The notes below the pieces were generated by a model. The model had not been told where the DNA came from and did no database searches. It was given only the letters and a program-made list of their open reading frames with translations. A DNA stretch of 64,000 nt from Roseivirga sp. UBA6052 (GTDB lineage Bacteria > Bacteroidota > Bacteroidia > Cytophagales > Cyclobacteriaceae), in NCBI GenBank assembly GCA_002427755.1, contig DIYO01000001.1, positions 930,001 through 994,000 on the forward strand, given 5' to 3'. Both the position numbers and the translations under genes were made by a program. Shown here in pieces: positions 17,351 through 28,100 of the stretch (within the stretch, counting starts at the first letter, position 1; every line of letters starts with the position of its first letter).

Positions 17351-18433
17351 TTAGTACTTGTTTTTACTCTTCTGAGCCATAGTTCTCTTGACCATCTTAC
17401 CAAAAGCCTTCTCTTTTTTACGCTTTTCATGAACCGAGGAAGTAAAATGCACTTGCTCTCTCTGCAACTTCATGTAATTGTGATAAGAGTCTTCATTTAA
17501 CTCTCCTTGCTCAATAGCTTCTAACACCTTACATCCTTTTTCAACTGTATGGGTACAGTCTTTAAACTTGCATTCTTGGGCTAGTTCATGAATTTGCTCA
17601 TATGTCATTTCTAGACCAGAATCTCCATCTGTTATGCCAACCTCTCTCATGCCAGGATTGTCGATTATGACACCTCTATTTGGCAACAAAAAGAGCTCAC
17701 GATGGGTAGTTATGTGTTTTCCCCTATCAATTGACTCGCTGATTTCTCCAGTCCTAACTGAATTTCTGTTCAATAAGCTATTAATCAAGGTCGATTTGCC
17801 TACACCTGAGGAACCTAACAAACAGTAAGTTTTACCAGCTTCAATCAAGGATTGAAATTCTTGTAATCCTTGACCAGATTGATTACTCAGTGTAATAATT
17901 GGAGTATTATGAATTCGGCCACGTACATCGCTAAGCATATCATCTAGCTGATCTGGTGAAATCAAATCGATCTTACTTAAAATTATTATAGGCTCAATTT
18001 TCGCTTTATGGCATATGGTTATGTATCGTTCTAAACGATTGATACTGTAGTCTCGGTTAACAGACTGAACGATTAAGCCATAATCAACATTTGATGCGAT
18101 CAATTGCTTCTCTCCATAATTTCCTATGGCTTGTCTTTCGAGTTGATTCACTCTAGGATAAATCGCATGAATTAACCCTTTATAAGAATCATAAAGATTG
18201 AATGCGACCCAATCTCCAACAACCGGTAAATCAGACCTTGTAATTGCAGTAAACCTCAGATTACCAATTAGTTCACACTGGATCTCTCCGGTCTCGGTAA
18301 GTACAATGTAGCGCTCTTTATGCTCTAATATGACTCTACCTATTGTAAAGAATTCTAATTGCTTGCTTTTTGTATAGTCACTTAGATTATCATTAAAACC
18401 TAAGTCCTTTATATCGATTTCTCTATTTGTCAT
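17351..18433 (-). CDS. rsgA: Ribosome small-subunit maturation GTPase RsgA
   Basis: Circularly permuted GTPase that checks late 30S ribosomal subunit assembly and is released on GTP hydrolysis. The 360-residue protein has an N-terminal OB-fold (about 30-95). The GTPase motifs come in permuted order: G4 'ILSKIDL' (151-157), G1 'GSSGVGKSTL' (207-216), G3 'DNPGMREVG' (258-266). The C-terminal zinc knuckle is Cys288, Cys293, His295 and Cys301, followed by a basic tail. It is a single gene, 130 bases downstream of tRNA-Arg on the opposite strand. The upstream spacer (18434-18810) contains no gene. Confidence 0.96.
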   Translation of the reverse strand: MTNREIDIKDLGFNDNLSDYTKSKQLEFFTIGRVILEHKERYIVLTETGEIQCELIGNLRFTAITRSDLPVVGDWVAFNLYDSYKGLIHAIYPRVNQLERQAIGNYGEKQLIASNVDYGLIVQSVNRDYSINRLERYITICHKAKIEPIIILSKIDLISPDQLDDMLSDVRGRIHNTPIITLSNQSGQGLQEFQSLIEAGKTYCLLGSSGVGKSTLINSLLNRNSVRTGEISESIDRGKHITTHRELFLLPNRGVIIDNPGMREVGITDGDSGLEMTYEQIHELAQECKFKDCTHTVEKGCKVLEAIEQGELNEDSYHNYMKLQREQVHFTSSVHEKRKKEKAFGKMVKRTMAQKSKNKY

Positions 18434-18757
18434 TTTTATTGATAATTGGTGATAAATGGTGCTTTCAAGAACACTTACAGACTAAGTCTCAAACTGACAA
18501 ATGGTAGTAGATTACAAACCACTAAACCGGTCATTTGATTAAAATATTGGCACTAAAGACTCAGTCTTTGCTTCTCAGATGCACAGGATAATTTGAAAGA
18601 GACGGACAGCAAAAAATTGAGAACAACTTTTAAGCTGCCCTCTATATCGACTCTTTAGAGATTAAAATGATAATAGAGTGATTTCTCATAAAGACGTAAA
18701 GATACGAACCTTACAGGTCATATTCAATTTTGTAACACTTAGCTGATAGGTAGTAAC

Positions 18758-18787
18758 AAAAAAACCCCAGCAATCGCTGAGGCTTTT
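18758..18787 (-). terminator. Terminator of the 18811-19272 gene
   Basis: On the minus strand CCTCAGC pairs with GCTGGGG across a 4-base loop and is followed by seven T. It lies about 24 bases beyond the stop codon. Confidence 0.8.
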
Positions 18788-18810
18788 TGTTTGGTTGGTG
18801 AAAAGGAAGT

Positions 18811-19272
18811 CTATCTCTCAAAAAGGACTATCCCCAATTCTAGATCGAAATAAGGAAAGCCATCGCTATACGCCACTCCTCCCCCGATATTGATATTATC
18901 TATTAGCTTATAGCGGGCGTGGACTGAAGGAAGAATGTTGAGAAAATATCTATTGTAGTATCCCACTTTAAGTGCAGGACCTACTGAAAGTCTTTTGTTT
19001 GGGTTAAGGAAGTATCTTACTTGGCCTCCTCTGTGTGTTGCTGACACTGACTCGCCACTGTTATAACTCTTGAGGCTAAAGCAATTGACATGCCAACGAT
19101 TATTGATATTCAAATTAAGGGCTAGTCCCATTTTACGACCATGAATAGATCTAGAAGCAATGGTATTCAACTCTACCTTTAAGCTTTTAGAAATAGGAGG
19201 AGAATAGTATCGCTGTCCGTGCAGCAGATTAGCTGACAGCGCTAAAATAAATATGATTACGAGTTTGTTCAT
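18811..19272 (-). CDS. Small secreted 'YYSP' beta-barrel-like protein (copy 1)
   Basis: A 153-residue exported protein. The signal peptide is at about residues 1-19 (ending LLHG-Q), and the mature protein starts QRYYSPPISKSL. The rest alternates short amphipathic strands ('MGLALNLNINNRW', 'LSVGPALKVGYYN', 'INIGGGVAYSDG') and ends in a hydrophobic strand with terminal aromatic residues, as in small outer-membrane barrels. It is paralogous to the product of 20818-21276, which starts QTYYSPRPHKRD and shares the length and strand pattern. I do not recognise a named family. It lies in a cluster with a lipoprotein and a pseudokinase. Confidence 0.75.
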   Translation of the reverse strand: MNKLVIIFILALSANLLHGQRYYSPPISKSLKVELNTIASRSIHGRKMGLALNLNINNRWHVNCFSLKSYNSGESVSATHRGGQVRYFLNPNKRLSVGPALKVGYYNRYFLNILPSVHARYKLIDNINIGGGVAYSDGFPYFDLELGIVLFER

Positions 19273-19398
19273 GGCTGTTGATGTTGTTCCTTTTCATAAG
19301 TAAAATTAGCTATAGAGAAAGGCGATATGCTCTGTGTAATCGTTAGATCAAGGATTAGGTAAATCACTTAAGCAGCTAAAAAAAACACCTAAAGAAAG

Positions 19399-19421
19399 AG
19401 CCGACCCTAGCCAGGGGTCGG
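19399..19421 (-). terminator. Hairpin after the 19466-20047 lipoprotein gene
   Basis: A perfect GC-rich 8-bp stem (GCCGACCC / GGGTCGGC) with a 7-base loop. On the minus strand a T-rich stretch begins about 4 bases later. It is placed 45 bases beyond the lipoprotein stop. Confidence 0.65.
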
Positions 19422-19465
19422 CCCAAGTACAACACCAAAAACAACCACAAAACGGGCTAATTTCT

Positions 19466-20047
19466 TTACATCTTCTCTTTTATGAAGATGTTTATATCAT
19501 GAGGCGCTACCTCATTACCCCCGAAGTATGGGAATAACATGTAATAGATACCTCTATTATTCTTTACCTTTCTAGGTATGCTTAAATCGTGAGTACCATT
19601 TACAGTCAACTCATAAGACTCATCTGTTAAGTAGATATCGTATTGAGCGGTCTCACCTACGGCAACATCTGTAATTCGTTTATAAAATCGCTCTCCATCC
19701 AAATAAGCATAGCCGAAGATATCTACCTTGCCGGTTTCTAAATTGTAACACCACCCAAACCTTATACTGTTGTCTTGATGCATATTATTGGCATCAGCAA
19801 AGCCCATTAATTTGTTGATATCGTGCTGGTTTTCATTATGTAGGTCGTAAACCACCGTTTCATCGAACCTTGCTGTAAAGCTGAAGTGGTCGCTTTTTAG
19901 ACTTCTCATCTTATCTCCAAAGAACCCTCCAACTACTTGGCTTTTATGGTCTCCTTCTTGAATGATGTAGTGTGTCTCAGGAATCACGTACATATCACTA
20001 CAAGAAAAAGCGAATAATGTGATCAATATGATGTAGAGCTTTTTCAT
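19466..20047 (-). CDS. Hypothetical lipoprotein
   Basis: A 193-residue predicted lipoprotein. The N-terminus is MKKLYIILITLFAFSCSD, with the lipobox Cys at residue 16. The mature part is rich in beta strands and aromatic residues ('HFSFTARFDETVVYDLH', 'FGWCYNLETGKVDIFGYAYL', 'YYMLFPYFGGNEVAPHDINI'). The last of these, Gly-Gly-x-x-x-Ala-Pro-His-Asp at about 175-183, resembles a ligand-binding loop and is reminiscent of carbohydrate-binding beta sandwiches, but that is only suggestive. The start codon overlaps the stop of the upstream pseudokinase by 4 bases (ATGA), so the two proteins are likely made together. Confidence 0.8.
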   Translation of the reverse strand: MKKLYIILITLFAFSCSDMYVIPETHYIIQEGDHKSQVVGGFFGDKMRSLKSDHFSFTARFDETVVYDLHNENQHDINKLMGFADANNMHQDNSIRFGWCYNLETGKVDIFGYAYLDGERFYKRITDVAVGETAQYDIYLTDESYELTVNGTHDLSIPRKVKNNRGIYYMLFPYFGGNEVAPHDINIFIKEKM

Positions 20048-20799
20048 GACACTACGGGTTTATGTTCGTACTTAGGCACACATACCGTAAAAACAGTTTC
20101 ATGATTTTCACCTAGCTCAATTTTGATTTTAGCACCATTGAGACTTAATAACTCTTTGATCAAGCCTAATCTTAAGGGCAGGGCTTCTACCTGATTAAAT
20201 TCAGATAAACTTGAGAACGGTTCAAAGATAGTTTTAACCTCAGAGGGCTTAATTCTAAGATTTGGCGCAACCAATTGCACTGACATATGCTTTGGTGAAT
20301 CGTTCATTGTCATTCGAGGTCTGTCATCCGGCATAGCTTCTAATGCTATTCTTACCAGTTTAACAATTGCTTTAAAGAATGTACCTCTGTCTACCATTAC
20401 AGTAGCATTAGCGTTATTCTCTATATCTAAAACTCTATTGGGATAATAATTCTCATAAACCGATGTAATCTCTTTATACAAATCAGCGCCATCAGAGATA
20501 GAGAAATCCATAGCTGGTTTCTCATTCTGCATGCGCATATAGGTCATTGTATCTTCTAGAATATTCACCACATTTTTTGATTGGTCTAGAATACGCTCAA
20601 TGTATTTAGACAAGAACTTGAGCATATAGCCTGATTTATTCTCGACTACCTTTTCCAAAAGCTGAGCATTCAATTGGATGGCTGAAAGAGGCGTTTTGAA
20701 TTCATGTGACATATTCATCAATAAGTCATTCGAATTGCCATTAACACCTCTCTTGTGCTTTTCTTCCATGGCTCTTACACTTTTTACTATCTCTTTCAT
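20044..20799 (-). CDS. Degenerate (pseudo-) histidine kinase
   Basis: A 251-residue soluble protein with histidine-kinase layout but missing nucleotide-binding residues. The dimerisation helix keeps the phospho-acceptor motif MSHEFKTPLSAI (His33). In the catalytic-domain region the N-box reads KLVRIALEA where kinases have N-L-x-x-N-A, so both Asn are lost. The D-x-G-x-G box is replaced by APNLRIKP. The F-box IFEPFSSL remains, and the glycine-rich box reads LPLRLGLIKE. ATP binding therefore looks unlikely. There is no sensor domain and no transmembrane helix. It is followed with ATGA overlap by a lipoprotein gene. It may act as a phosphotransfer or scaffold partner of the kinases upstream. Confidence 0.8.
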   Translation of the reverse strand: MKEIVKSVRAMEEKHKRGVNGNSNDLLMNMSHEFKTPLSAIQLNAQLLEKVVENKSGYMLKFLSKYIERILDQSKNVVNILEDTMTYMRMQNEKPAMDFSISDGADLYKEITSVYENYYPNRVLDIENNANATVMVDRGTFFKAIVKLVRIALEAMPDDRPRMTMNDSPKHMSVQLVAPNLRIKPSEVKTIFEPFSSLSEFNQVEALPLRLGLIKELLSLNGAKIKIELGENHETVFTVCVPKYEHKPVVS

Positions 20800-20817
20800 G
20801 ACAGTGAGATTTAAAGA

Positions 20818-21276
20818 TTAGTAAAGGTTCCAGACTAACTTCACACCCATACCGGTGGCTTCTCCTTTGCCATATTCAATGGCCGCCTTGACATTCCAAC
20901 TTACATCGAATCTAACTTCAGCTCCGAAGTATGGCTTTTGCCAAACATTATCGTGCTTGGTAAATCTTACCACAGGACCTAAGGCAATGCAATCATTGGC
21001 TGGAATTGAAATGGTGGTATACCAACCTCCCCAGCGGGTATCCATAAATGTTTCTTTAGATACGTAGTCTCTTACATGGAAATAACCGGCTTCAATTCTT
21101 TCTTTATAATTGATACCGGCTGAGAATCCGTACATAGTGTAATCGTTATAGCTCATTAAAGCTGCACCCACTTGATAAGAGAAATCTCTCTTATGAGGTC
21201 TAGGGCTATAATAAGTTTGGGAAAATGCAACGCTACCGATCACTAACATTGCGAGGGTAATTACTAGCTTTTTCAT
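20818..21276 (-). CDS. Small secreted 'YYSP' beta-barrel-like protein (copy 2)
   Basis: A 152-residue exported protein with signal peptide at residues 1-19 (VAFS-Q) and mature start QTYYSPRPHKRDFSYQVGAA. Alternating beta strands ('GFSAGINYKERIEAGYFHV', 'CIALGPVVRFTKHD', 'FGAEVRFDVSWNVKAAIEYG') end in MGVKLVWNLY, a typical outer-membrane barrel C-terminus. It is a paralogue of 18811-19272. It lies 18 bases upstream of the pseudokinase on the same strand and so probably heads a three-gene transcript with the pseudokinase and lipoprotein. The function is unknown. Confidence 0.75.
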   Translation of the reverse strand: MKKLVITLAMLVIGSVAFSQTYYSPRPHKRDFSYQVGAALMSYNDYTMYGFSAGINYKERIEAGYFHVRDYVSKETFMDTRWGGWYTTISIPANDCIALGPVVRFTKHDNVWQKPYFGAEVRFDVSWNVKAAIEYGKGEATGMGVKLVWNLY

Positions 21277-21365
21277 GGCTTTTGGTGTTTAGGGTACTTA
21301 CTTATTGCACTACTAAATTCCGAAGACTAGCACCCTTAGAGGACGGTGAAACTAGAAACACCAAA

Positions 21366-21396
21366 AAACCAAAAAACACCAAGTACGCATGGTGTT
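21366..21396 (-). terminator. Terminator after NarL-type regulator
   Basis: On the minus strand AACACCA pairs with TGGTGTT across an 8-base loop and is followed by a T-rich tail. It lies beyond the response regulator stop at 21472, with a weaker CCCTTA/TAAGGG hairpin in between (about 21411-21433). Confidence 0.6.
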
Positions 21397-21471
21397 CCTT
21401 TTAAAATAAACCCTTAAGCGATTAACCTAAGGGTGATTACAATAACTATGAAATTAACCTAAGCGATGCAC

Positions 21472-22131
21472 CTAGATATCATCGAATAATCCTTTATCTA
21501 CAGCCCATATTGCCAAACCTGCCACATTTTTATGGCCTGTCTTCTCTAACAGATTCCTTTTATGAGCCTCAACTGTTCGGATAGAAATAAATAGCTCATC
21601 GGCAATCTCTTGGTTTGAATACTCTTTTACGATTAAATGGAGCACTTCTTTCTCTCTTCTAGTTAGTGGCACCTCTAAAGCCATAGGGTTAGATCGTGAT
21701 TTTTCACCGCGCAAATGATCCATAATGGTTGAAGTTACCTGCGGGCTGTAATAGGTATTGCCATTATGCACTTCTTCTAAAGCCCTTAAGATTTCCGGCT
21801 GATCTGCCGATTTTAGAATATAGCCGTTAATACCATAATTGAGCATTTTTTTGATATGCTGTGTTTCTCCAAGCATGGTTAATGCGGCAATCTTAAATCC
21901 GTAGTTTATCTCTTTAAGGTTCTTTACCAATTCAATTCCATCCATTCTAGGCATCACAATATCTGTCAAGAGCACATCGAAATTAGGGTTTTCTTTAATT
22001 CGTTGAAGCGCTTCTTCTCCATGATTTGCCTGACCGACAACTTCAAATCGATCGTCAGTATCTATATACGAGATCAGCGCATCTCTAATCATCTTGTGAT
22101 CATCTACCAAAAAGAGTTTAATCCTACTCAT
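21472..22131 (-). CDS. NarL/FixJ-family response regulator
   Basis: A two-domain transcriptional regulator of 219 residues. The receiver domain (1-120) has the acidic pair DD10-11, phospho-acceptor Asp57 in 'LLTDIVMP', and Lys near 107 in 'LKSADQ'. The LuxR-type helix-turn-helix (about 150-215) has 'PLTRREKEVLHLIVKEYSNQ' and 'IADELFISIRTVEAHKRNLL'. Its start overlaps the end of the giant PAS kinase by 8 bases, so it is almost certainly that kinase's cognate output. It is the last gene of a three-gene phosphorelay operon reading from 28712 down. The target promoters are unknown. Confidence 0.93.
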   Translation of the reverse strand: MSRIKLFLVDDHKMIRDALISYIDTDDRFEVVGQANHGEEALQRIKENPNFDVLLTDIVMPRMDGIELVKNLKEINYGFKIAALTMLGETQHIKKMLNYGINGYILKSADQPEILRALEEVHNGNTYYSPQVTSTIMDHLRGEKSRSNPMALEVPLTRREKEVLHLIVKEYSNQEIADELFISIRTVEAHKRNLLEKTGHKNVAGLAIWAVDKGLFDDI

Positions 22132-25100
22132 AGTATTCTATTTCTTTTGTGTAAGGTATTTCTACCATTAGTGTTGTACCGTGCCCTGGAAAAGAATCCA
22201 GTATAAATTCTGCACCTAGTGCAGTAGCTCTAGACTTCATACTGGCAAGACCAAAGCCCGTTTTACCTAAATCTAATTTATCAACTTCAAACCCTTTTCC
22301 ATCATCTTCTACTATTAACTGAATAATATCTCCCAAGCCCATGTATTGGATGGTAACATTGTTCGCTCCTGCATGCTTCAGAATGTTATTTATAGACTCT
22401 TGAATTAGCTTGTACAAGTTAGTTTCTATAGGAATTTGAATTCTCTTGCCTTCCATATTGGTTAAAAATTCAAACTCAACACCACTGCTTCTATTCAAAT
22501 CATCTACCATATCTTTCAATACAGGTACAATTCCAAAATCCTCAATCGCTTTAGGCATTAACCTATGGGCAATGGCACGCGTATCATCCATTGACCTTTT
22601 AAGGTATTCCCAGCCCGTTGCATATTTCTTCTTAACAAAGTCACTCAGGAGGTGCTCATCTTTCTTAACAAATTCAAGATTGAGAGCAGAAATAGTAAGC
22701 GTCTGCTGTAAACTATCGTGAATCTCCTTGGAGATACGAGCCTTCTCACCATCAGATGCTTTCATTACGGCATTCATAACCTTTTCCTCGGCTCTAACTC
22801 TGTCAGTAATATCAGTTACGTAGCCTTGAATCAAAGGCACGCCATCTTGATCCTCAATGATCTTGGCTGTATCCGCCACCCATAAAATGGTACCGTCTGG
22901 TTTCTGAATTCTGTAAGTTATGCTGTAATCTCTGTGCTCTTCTATAGACTTCTTGGCATTCTGAGTAGCGCGTTCAGCATCGTCTTTATGGAAATGTTGT
23001 ATGGCAACAGCTAATTGTTCCTCAGGCGTATCGTATTCTTTTTGATAATCTGAAGCTTTGTAACCTGTAATTTCTTCAAATGAAGGGCTTAAATAAGCCA
23101 CCCTTCCTGTACCATAAATTCTGTACACATATCCGTCTAATGAGTTTACCATAAACTCAAACTGCTTACTCTTTTCTTCTATAACTTCTAAGGCATTTTT
23201 AGATTCTGTTATATCTTGGACGTAGCCTTGTATCATCGGCACACCGTCTTTATCCTTTAAAGCTCTAGCAGTGTCAGATACCCAAACGACATCACCGTTA
23301 GACCTCAGCATTCTATAGGTGTATTTAAACCCTTCACCCCTCTTAATGCTTTTGATCGTTTTATCCATTACCCATTCTCTATCTTCTGGGTGTACATATT
23401 GTCCTAAATCTTGAATTCTCCTCTCTTTAGAATCAGACTGGCTTAAAACTTCGCCCACCTTTACACCAAAAACACTTTCAGCAGAAGAACTTAGATAAGC
23501 CAATTTTCCGTCTTCATACATTCTGTAAACAAAGCCATCCAAAGCATTCACCATAGACTCAAATTGAGTACTCTTTTCTTCGATAACTTCTAAGGCCATT
23601 TTAGATTCCGTAATGTCTTGAATGTAGCCTTGCATCATAGGTATACCCTCATTGTCGTTAATTATCCTAGCAGTATCAGATACCCAGATAATCTCTCCAT
23701 TCTTCTTAACCAAACGATAAACCTCGTTATAGTCTGTACCTTCTTTAATGGCCCTGAATGTACTCTCCATGATACGCTCTCTATCGTCTTCGTGTAAGTA
23801 CTTGCTAATGGCTTCGTATTGTTCTTGCTGGGTTGGATATTCTTCTAAAACTTCATCGAGCAGCACATCCATCATTTCAACGGCCCTAGGGCTCAAATAG
23901 GCTACTTTACCATCCTCATATACCCGATATACAAATCCATCTAAGGCATTTACCATAGACTCAAATTGAGTACTCTTTTCCTCAATGAGTTTTACAGCTT
24001 TTACCTGTTCGGTAATATCTTGAAGAATACCTACATGCTTAATAGGTTTTTCTTCTTCATCGAATAAGACAACACTTTTTGCATACACATTTTTAATCTG
24101 ATTTGCTGCAGTCTTAATCCTATATGTACATTCATAATTACCTGATTCTAAAGATTCCTCCCATTTATTGAAGACCATTGACTTATCATCTTCATGTATG
24201 GCATTAAAGGCCTTTTCATCAGAAGGCAGCTCGCCTGATGGGAATTCATATATATCATACATGGTATCAGACCACCAGGATTTGTTATACACAAGATCCA
24301 CTGTCCATGCACCAATTTTAGCCGCTTCTTGAGACTGCTGGAAGGATTTTAATGTATCTAAATAATCGTCTTCAATCTGTTTTCTCTGAACGAGTGAGTG
24401 GAACAGATTTGAAAATGACTGAAGAACTTCCACATCAATAGCATCATAAGGGATCTCCTTATTCCCAACACCTAAAATGGCTACTATCTTATCGTTTGAG
24501 ATTACAGGAATTTCAAGGTCACGGGTAATCGGGAAATGGCCTTGAGGAAGCCCTCCCTTTTCTTCAAGAGAAGCATAATCGTTATGGATAACAGGATTTC
24601 TTGTTTTGATACACTCTACCCAAATACCAGCCTCATCAATCTTATAGTCACTAACCAATTGAGGAACCTTACATACCTCTTTAGTGCCCATACTCCATTG
24701 CACCAGCTTTATGGTACCTAATTCCTCGTCTACAAAATGATAGAACCCGGCTTTAGATTCTAATAAGTCTACTGCCATATCAATACCTAGCTGAATTAAG
24801 TCGTTGATATTATTATGACTGGCTTCATATAATTGAAGGTTCAGCTCAGCTAGCTTATTTAGCTTAGCAGATCTTGACACGTCTTTAAAGGTAGCTTCAA
24901 CCAACCAAGGCTTTTTGTTTTGATGGACCGTACGGAAGTTGAAATTGGTTTTGATATGCATACCATCCAACCTTTCCATAGAAAGGGGTACATTCTTAAC
25001 CATTTCTTTGCCCATAACTTTATTCAAGGCATAGGTCTTATCAGATATCAGATTTTGAATATTGAGTGCATCTAGCGATTGACCATTGGAAGCCAATAAG

Positions 25101-28100
25101 TGACTTGCTTCAGGATTATACTCCACAATATCACCATTGGTATCTAAGAGTAAATAGCCTTCTTGAAGGTTTTCAAAGACATTTCTGTATTTCAACTCAT
25201 TCTGCTCAAGTTCTTTACCAGATAAATAGTTACGAATGGCTATACTTAGATTATCTGCTACTGAAGACATGAGCAAATATTCTTCTTTGAGAATATCCAA
25301 TGGCTGTCCCATTTCGTCTTTAGTGGCTACAGCTACATAAATGGCACCTAATTCTTTACCAGATAAAACGAGGGGGAATGAAATCTGATTACTGTAACCT
25401 AGTTTCTTATGTCCATAGATATTTCCATCGTATTCAATTTTAACACGAGTACAGTTCGGACATAAGAATCCTAGACGCAAATCTTCTGTTACTTCATTAA
25501 AGAGATCTTCCAAGCTATCTGCATGCTCAACAATAGCCTGAGTCATTCTATACATGGTACCCGATTCATTCACACGCTTACCTAATTCAGACAATAGTTG
25601 TTCATTCTCTTCCCTAGCTAGCACCTCCTTGTGTATATCTGTAGAAATACCCACCCAACCTATTAATTCGCCTTCATCATCAATTACAGGATTGGCTTGA
25701 ACATTCAGCCATTTGAAGTCACCTTCGGCAGTTTTATGGAGTTCAGTATTTATAAGTTTTGCTTTGTTTTTTATAGCTAATCGCCACTTCTCTTTTGCAG
25801 TACTTAGAGAATCTGGATGTAATATATCCCAACCTGCTTTTTGGTACTGCTTAACATCCATGCCATAAAAAACAGCACCTTGCTCATTCAAATAAGTGGC
25901 ATCACCTTTTTCATCTGCAGTCCAAAGTATGTGTGGAAGGTTTTCCGAGTGATTTTTATAAGTCTCTTCACTCAGTTTCAGTTTCTTTTCATAGAGTTTA
26001 TTCTGAGTAATATCTCTAACCACCACGGTAAAGCCTGTCTGAGGGCCCACCAGTCTACTCACCTTTGCGTTCCAATAAGTCTTACTATTATCCTTCTCTA
26101 CTAAATAATACTCAATCTCTTGACCCTGGTTAGAATTACGAACTTTTGAAATGGCACTGGCAAACTTTTCCGAAACATGGAAAGGAAGAATATTTTCATA
26201 CTTGAGACCAATGATTCTTTCTTTAGGAATAATAGGCTGGGGACCTGATTTAGACGAATAAAAATCAACAAATTCTCCTAAATCATTTAGAACAAAAACC
26301 AGATCGTTCATAGATGAGAGAATACTATTCAGTTTTGCCTCATTCTTTAGCGCCTGATTCTCAGAATTCTTAAACAGCGTGATGTCTTTTACGATACCTG
26401 AGGAACCAACTGCTTCTTGCTCTTCGTTGAGAGTGATTTCACCCGAGATTTGCACGTACTTTACCTGATCATTTACTAAAATTCTATAATCATAGGAAAA
26501 TGGACCTTCTTTTTCCCATGCCTGTTGAAAACTTTGCCGAACAAAGTCGAGATCATCAGGATGTACCAAAGACCAATAGAATTCTGCTGTTAATTTTTGT
26601 TTAGAAGGGTCTATCCCATAGAGCAGGTAAGTATTCTCGGACCACCAAAGTTCTTCTGTCAATAAGTTATATCGCCATTGGCCTACATTCCCTGCCCTTG
26701 AAGCTTCAATTAGATTTTGTTCAGACCTTCTTATCTCTGTAATATCATGAATTACCCCTAAAACCTGTGCTTTTTGAAAGGGGCTATCTTCTAAAAACAC
26801 CCATGAATCTTCTATGTATTTTACGCTACGATCTTTAAGTAATAGCCTATATTCAATCTTTCCTGATTCGCCTTGATCATAAACTGAACAAAAATCTCTC
26901 TGAACTTTTTCACTATCTTCTGGATGAATCAGATCCAACCAATCTTTGAAACTTCTGCTGGTCTCTTCAAAATCTATTTCAAAAATTTTGCAGAGCTCTT
27001 CTGACCAAAAACTACCTTTCTTACCTTGAGTTGCTTCCCAATAACCTACCTTCCCTATTTGTTGAGAAATTTTGAGTTTTGAAGCAGTAGCTTGTAATGC
27101 ACGAGTATTTTCAAAAGCATCAGTTATATCTCTAAAAACAGAGTAAACACCCGTGAGCTCATCGTCACCTTTCTCAAAGAGAGGAATCGTATCAATACTT
27201 AACCAAATGCGCCTATTACGAACTGGGTGAAAAACACTCATAATAGCATTGGTCACCTTCTTGGTAGTTTTCAAGGTTATAGCAGCGGGATATTCATCTG
27301 CCTCATAAGGTCTACCGTCTATATGTTCAGCCTGCCAATGCTCATCCATGTAAGTATAATTGGCCAACTGTTTTTTGGTAAAGCCCAATGTTTCCGTAGC
27401 AGCTTGATTCGATTCTTGTAAAACTCCTTGAGCATTAATATAGATTATACCAGTTTGAGAAGATTCGAAGAGCGCGGCAACCCTTTCTGAGGTGATCGCA
27501 TTCGTCAATTCAGCCTCACGAAGATCAGAAATATCCTCTTTTACAGCTATGTAGTTGGTTATATTGCCTAACTGATCTTTTACGGCAGATATGCTAGCTC
27601 TTTCCCAAAAAAGTGAGCCATCTTTTTTTCTATTATGAAAATAGCCAACCCAAACTTCTCCAGAAGATATTCTTTCCCATAGGCGCTTATAAAACTTGTC
27701 TGATTGTTTGCCAGAATTTAAAACTCTAGGGTTTTTTCCTATTACTTCAGCGCTTGTATATCCAGTAAGTTGTTCGAATTTTTTATTAACAAATTCTATA
27801 TCTCCGTTAACGTCTGTTATAACTATTGTGTTAGCAGATTGCTGAATGGCATGGTCTAAAATGGTAAGCTCTTTCTTTTGATCAATTAGGCGTCTTTTAT
27901 TCTTAACTCTCTCAATTGCAAACTTTAGAGTCTTACTAATTAGATTAGGGTCAATGGCATCTTTTTGTAAGTAATCTTCAGCACCAAGATCTATTGCCTG
28001 AATGGCCGACTTTGAATCAGCTAAGCCAGTATGAACAACTATAGGAATGGTAGGATGCTTCTCTACCAATACTTGAATTCCTTCAAACTGCACTACATCA

